Assembly (NCBI GenBank): GCA_030593665.1
Contig: JAUVGS010000139.1
Location: 1-6,143 of the forward strand
Direction of reading: 5' to 3'
DNA: 6,143 nucleotides
DNA from: Chitinivibrionales bacterium
GTDB lineage: Bacteria > Fibrobacterota > Chitinivibrionia > Chitinivibrionales > JANQEN01
Shown here: positions 5,177 to 6,143 of the stretch, piece after piece
How positions within the stretch are numbered: the stretch's first letter is position 1
Layout: the number at the start of each line of letters is the position of its first letter
Notes under the pieces: model-generated
Database searches by the model: none
What the model saw: only the letters and a program-made list of their open reading frames with translations
Told to the model about the DNA's origin: nothing
Position numbers and translations under genes: made by a program

Positions 5177-5741
5177 TTACATTGTAGTGTTATCCCAATA
5201 TGCTCTAACCTCGGTGTTGGTGAAGGCTTTGTAATAACCGGTTCTGCATTTAACACTATCCGGCGGTATTACAATATTATCCACGATCTCATTCGAAATA
5301 CCATAATTAGTATCTGTTAAATATAGCTTGTTTTAGATGTCATTCCCGAGTGTTTTTATCGGGCGCACTTCGCCCGCTGGAAGTATGCGGAAATGACGGT
5401 CATTTGTCAATTGTTAACAGAAACTAATTAACATAGATCAGCGTATCTACCGAACCGTCAGGGTCATTACCGGAGAAATGTAATTCAACACTTCCATTAC
5501 ATATACTCTATTTACAACATTTTTATTACTGTAAAAGAGATTCTTTTTTTTGTTATAATATTCCGGGTTGCCCTCTTGTAAAACCATAGTAATACAAGTT
5601 TAGATAAAAGCCCCTTGCCGGTGTAAAACACTTCTGTCGAGGTGCATATTTGAAGGTGTTCACGTTGTTTATCACCGAAGTATAGCAAACACTGAATATC
5701 AGTAATGTAAATATCCTTAGTGTCTTGGTAAGCAGGTTCAT
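5177..5741 (-). pseudogene. Probable decayed gene for a secreted protein
   Basis: No family is recognised with confidence. Three minus-strand pieces look like one broken frame. Piece one (5741-5553) opens MNLLTKTLRIFTLLIFSV, a signal-peptide-like start with basic residues and then a hydrophobic run, and continues for 62 codons. Piece two, in the same frame after a 45-base A/T-rich stretch with stops, contains SGNDPDGSVDTLIYV (5507-5430 region), a turn-rich pattern seen in Ig-like and FN3-like extracellular domains. Piece three (5303-5177) reads GISNEIVDNIVIPP and ends at a TAA at 5179-5177. The 127-bp palindrome at 5304-5430 separates pieces two and three, and removing it joins them in frame. 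Another open frame on the same strand (88 codons from the ATG at 5778) overlaps piece one and could be the real one. There is no good ribosome binding site at 5741. Confidence 0.35.
5304..5430. repeat. Nested inverted-repeat element of 127 bp
   Basis: There are three nested levels of symmetry. The outer arms TAATTAGTATCTGTTAA (5304-5320) and the complement of 5414-5430 match at 16 of 17 bases. The middle arms GTCATTCCCG (5339-5348) and CGGAAATGAC (5388-5397) match at 9 of 10. The core CGGGCG (5360-5365) and CGCCCG (5371-5376) form a perfect stem with a 5-base loop. The GTCATTCCCG type of arm is familiar from REP-like repeats in many bacterial genomes. It lies inside a decayed minus-strand frame and appears to be an insertion into it. 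Confidence 0.7.
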
Positions 5742-6143
5742 TGAAAACGACTGCCACAGCCTGGCTATCCTTTGACATTACGAGGAATCCTTCAGTGTAT
5801 AGTAGCGACAATTCATAATGATTTTTTCATGGCTAAATCCTCTTCTTCTTTAAATGTAGCAGAATAGGCTGTTCTTATTGATGTTCATAGTGATGAAAAC
5901 ATATATTCTTCACATCAAGATTATTAATGCAGCATCTCGTGTATGAAAAGATTGTATCTGAAGAGTACGATCTTGCCGAAAAGTGCAATCCTTTGCTGAA
6001 TTGCTTTAATATTGAGGTCTAACGCGGGATAAACCCGCAAGTAAGTTCCTTATCAGATTTCTTTCTAACCGAAGAAAGCATTCGGAATAAAGTATTGTAA
6101 CAAATAAATTTGTAACCAATACCTAAAAAACAAGAAAGCAATC
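5742..6143. other. AT-rich region without an intact gene, coding-like remnants on the minus strand
   Basis: No full-length gene was found here. Stop-free scraps on the minus strand look partly protein-like. One is a 47-codon piece (6018-5875) with FSARSYS and NLDVKNICFHHYE. Another ends ATFKEEEDLAMKKSL just before a TGA at 5815. A third runs in from the right window edge and ends at the TAG at 6021-6019. They are in different frames and carry no start with a convincing ribosome binding site, except a GAAGAGGA before an ATG at 5830 that opens only five codons. A 5-bp hairpin GCGGG/CCCGC lies at 6024-6038 without a T run. Decay of former genes is the simplest reading. Confidence 0.4.
5875..6018 (-). 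pseudogene. Possible remnant of a YifB/ComM-type Mg-chelatase-like ATPase C-terminus
   Basis: The stop-to-stop 47-residue frame contains LHFSARSYS, then an Ile/Arg-containing stretch, NNLD, and KNICFHHYEH. The order and spacing recall the C-terminal helical region of YifB-like proteins, where LSARAY is followed by RTIADL and then by an NI..HHI.EA segment. The match is by memory and by eye, and several expected residues are absent. There is no start codon, and the frame is cut at both ends by stops. Chance resemblance is quite possible. Confidence 0.18.

Noticed and set aside
5552..5559. TGTTATAAT on the plus strand, a perfect extended -10 motif.
   Set aside because: It has no -35 partner at a fitting distance and no open frame downstream. 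It lies in an A/T-rich stretch where such motifs arise by chance.
5512..5778. An 88-codon open frame on the minus strand, starting MSKDSQAVAVVF, with GAAGGA upstream.
   Set aside because: It is not recognised, and its last third is low-complexity Lys/Ile-rich sequence from an A/T run. It overlaps another frame with a better signal-peptide start, and the surroundings look decayed. Kept only as an alternative reading in the pseudogene entry.
5927..6022. A 31-codon plus-strand frame beginning MQHLVYEK.
   Set aside because: It has no ribosome binding site and is very short. The opposite strand reads at least as well as a gene remnant.
4963..6143. A CRISPR array, attachment site or genomic island next to the tRNA.
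   Set aside because: There are no regularly spaced identical repeats and no integrase. No copy of the tRNA 3' end is seen downstream in the window.

Overview
The window holds a conserved housekeeping block of a Gram-negative bacterium. The Gram-negative call rests on an intact kdsA, the enzyme that makes 3-deoxy-D-manno-octulosonate 8-phosphate for lipopolysaccharide. The gene order gap-pgk-tpiA-secG-tRNA-Leu is one I associate with deltaproteobacteria and some other Gram-negative phyla. The sequence alone does not fix the phylum. Base composition is moderate to AT-rich, and the right-hand 1 kb is clearly more AT-rich than the genes.

Layout. (1) 42-886, minus strand: kdsA with a hairpin terminator candidate and a G-run cluster at its 3' end. 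(2) 887-1072: a divergent intergenic region with a TTGACTG/CAGTCAA palindrome whose two arms can each act as a -35 box, one for kdsA and one for gap, plus a second palindrome in the gap leader. (3) 1073-4775, plus strand: gap, pgk, tpiA and secG. A 12-bp hairpin lies between gap and pgk. A 100-bp element with terminal inverted repeats lies between pgk and tpiA. (4) 4803-4922: a tRNA-Leu whose anticodon reads AAG, closed by a strong intrinsic terminator that ends the block. (5) 4963-6143: no intact gene. This stretch has a longer copy of the element found between pgk and tpiA, a short heptamer array, a 127-bp nested inverted repeat sitting in a decayed reading frame, and other coding-like scraps on the minus strand.

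Function. GapDH, Pgk and TpiA carry out consecutive triose-phosphate steps of glycolysis and gluconeogenesis. SecG is the small accessory subunit of the SecYEG translocon; its place after tpiA is a conserved linkage rather than a pathway link. KdsA is read away from the operon and may compete with it for RNA polymerase at the shared promoter region.

I see no clear new multi-gene system. The observations most worth checking are the tRNA-Leu(AAG) anticodon, the two-copy inverted-repeat element with its 41-nt length difference, the 127-bp nested palindrome whose exact removal restores a reading frame, and the overlapping divergent promoters.
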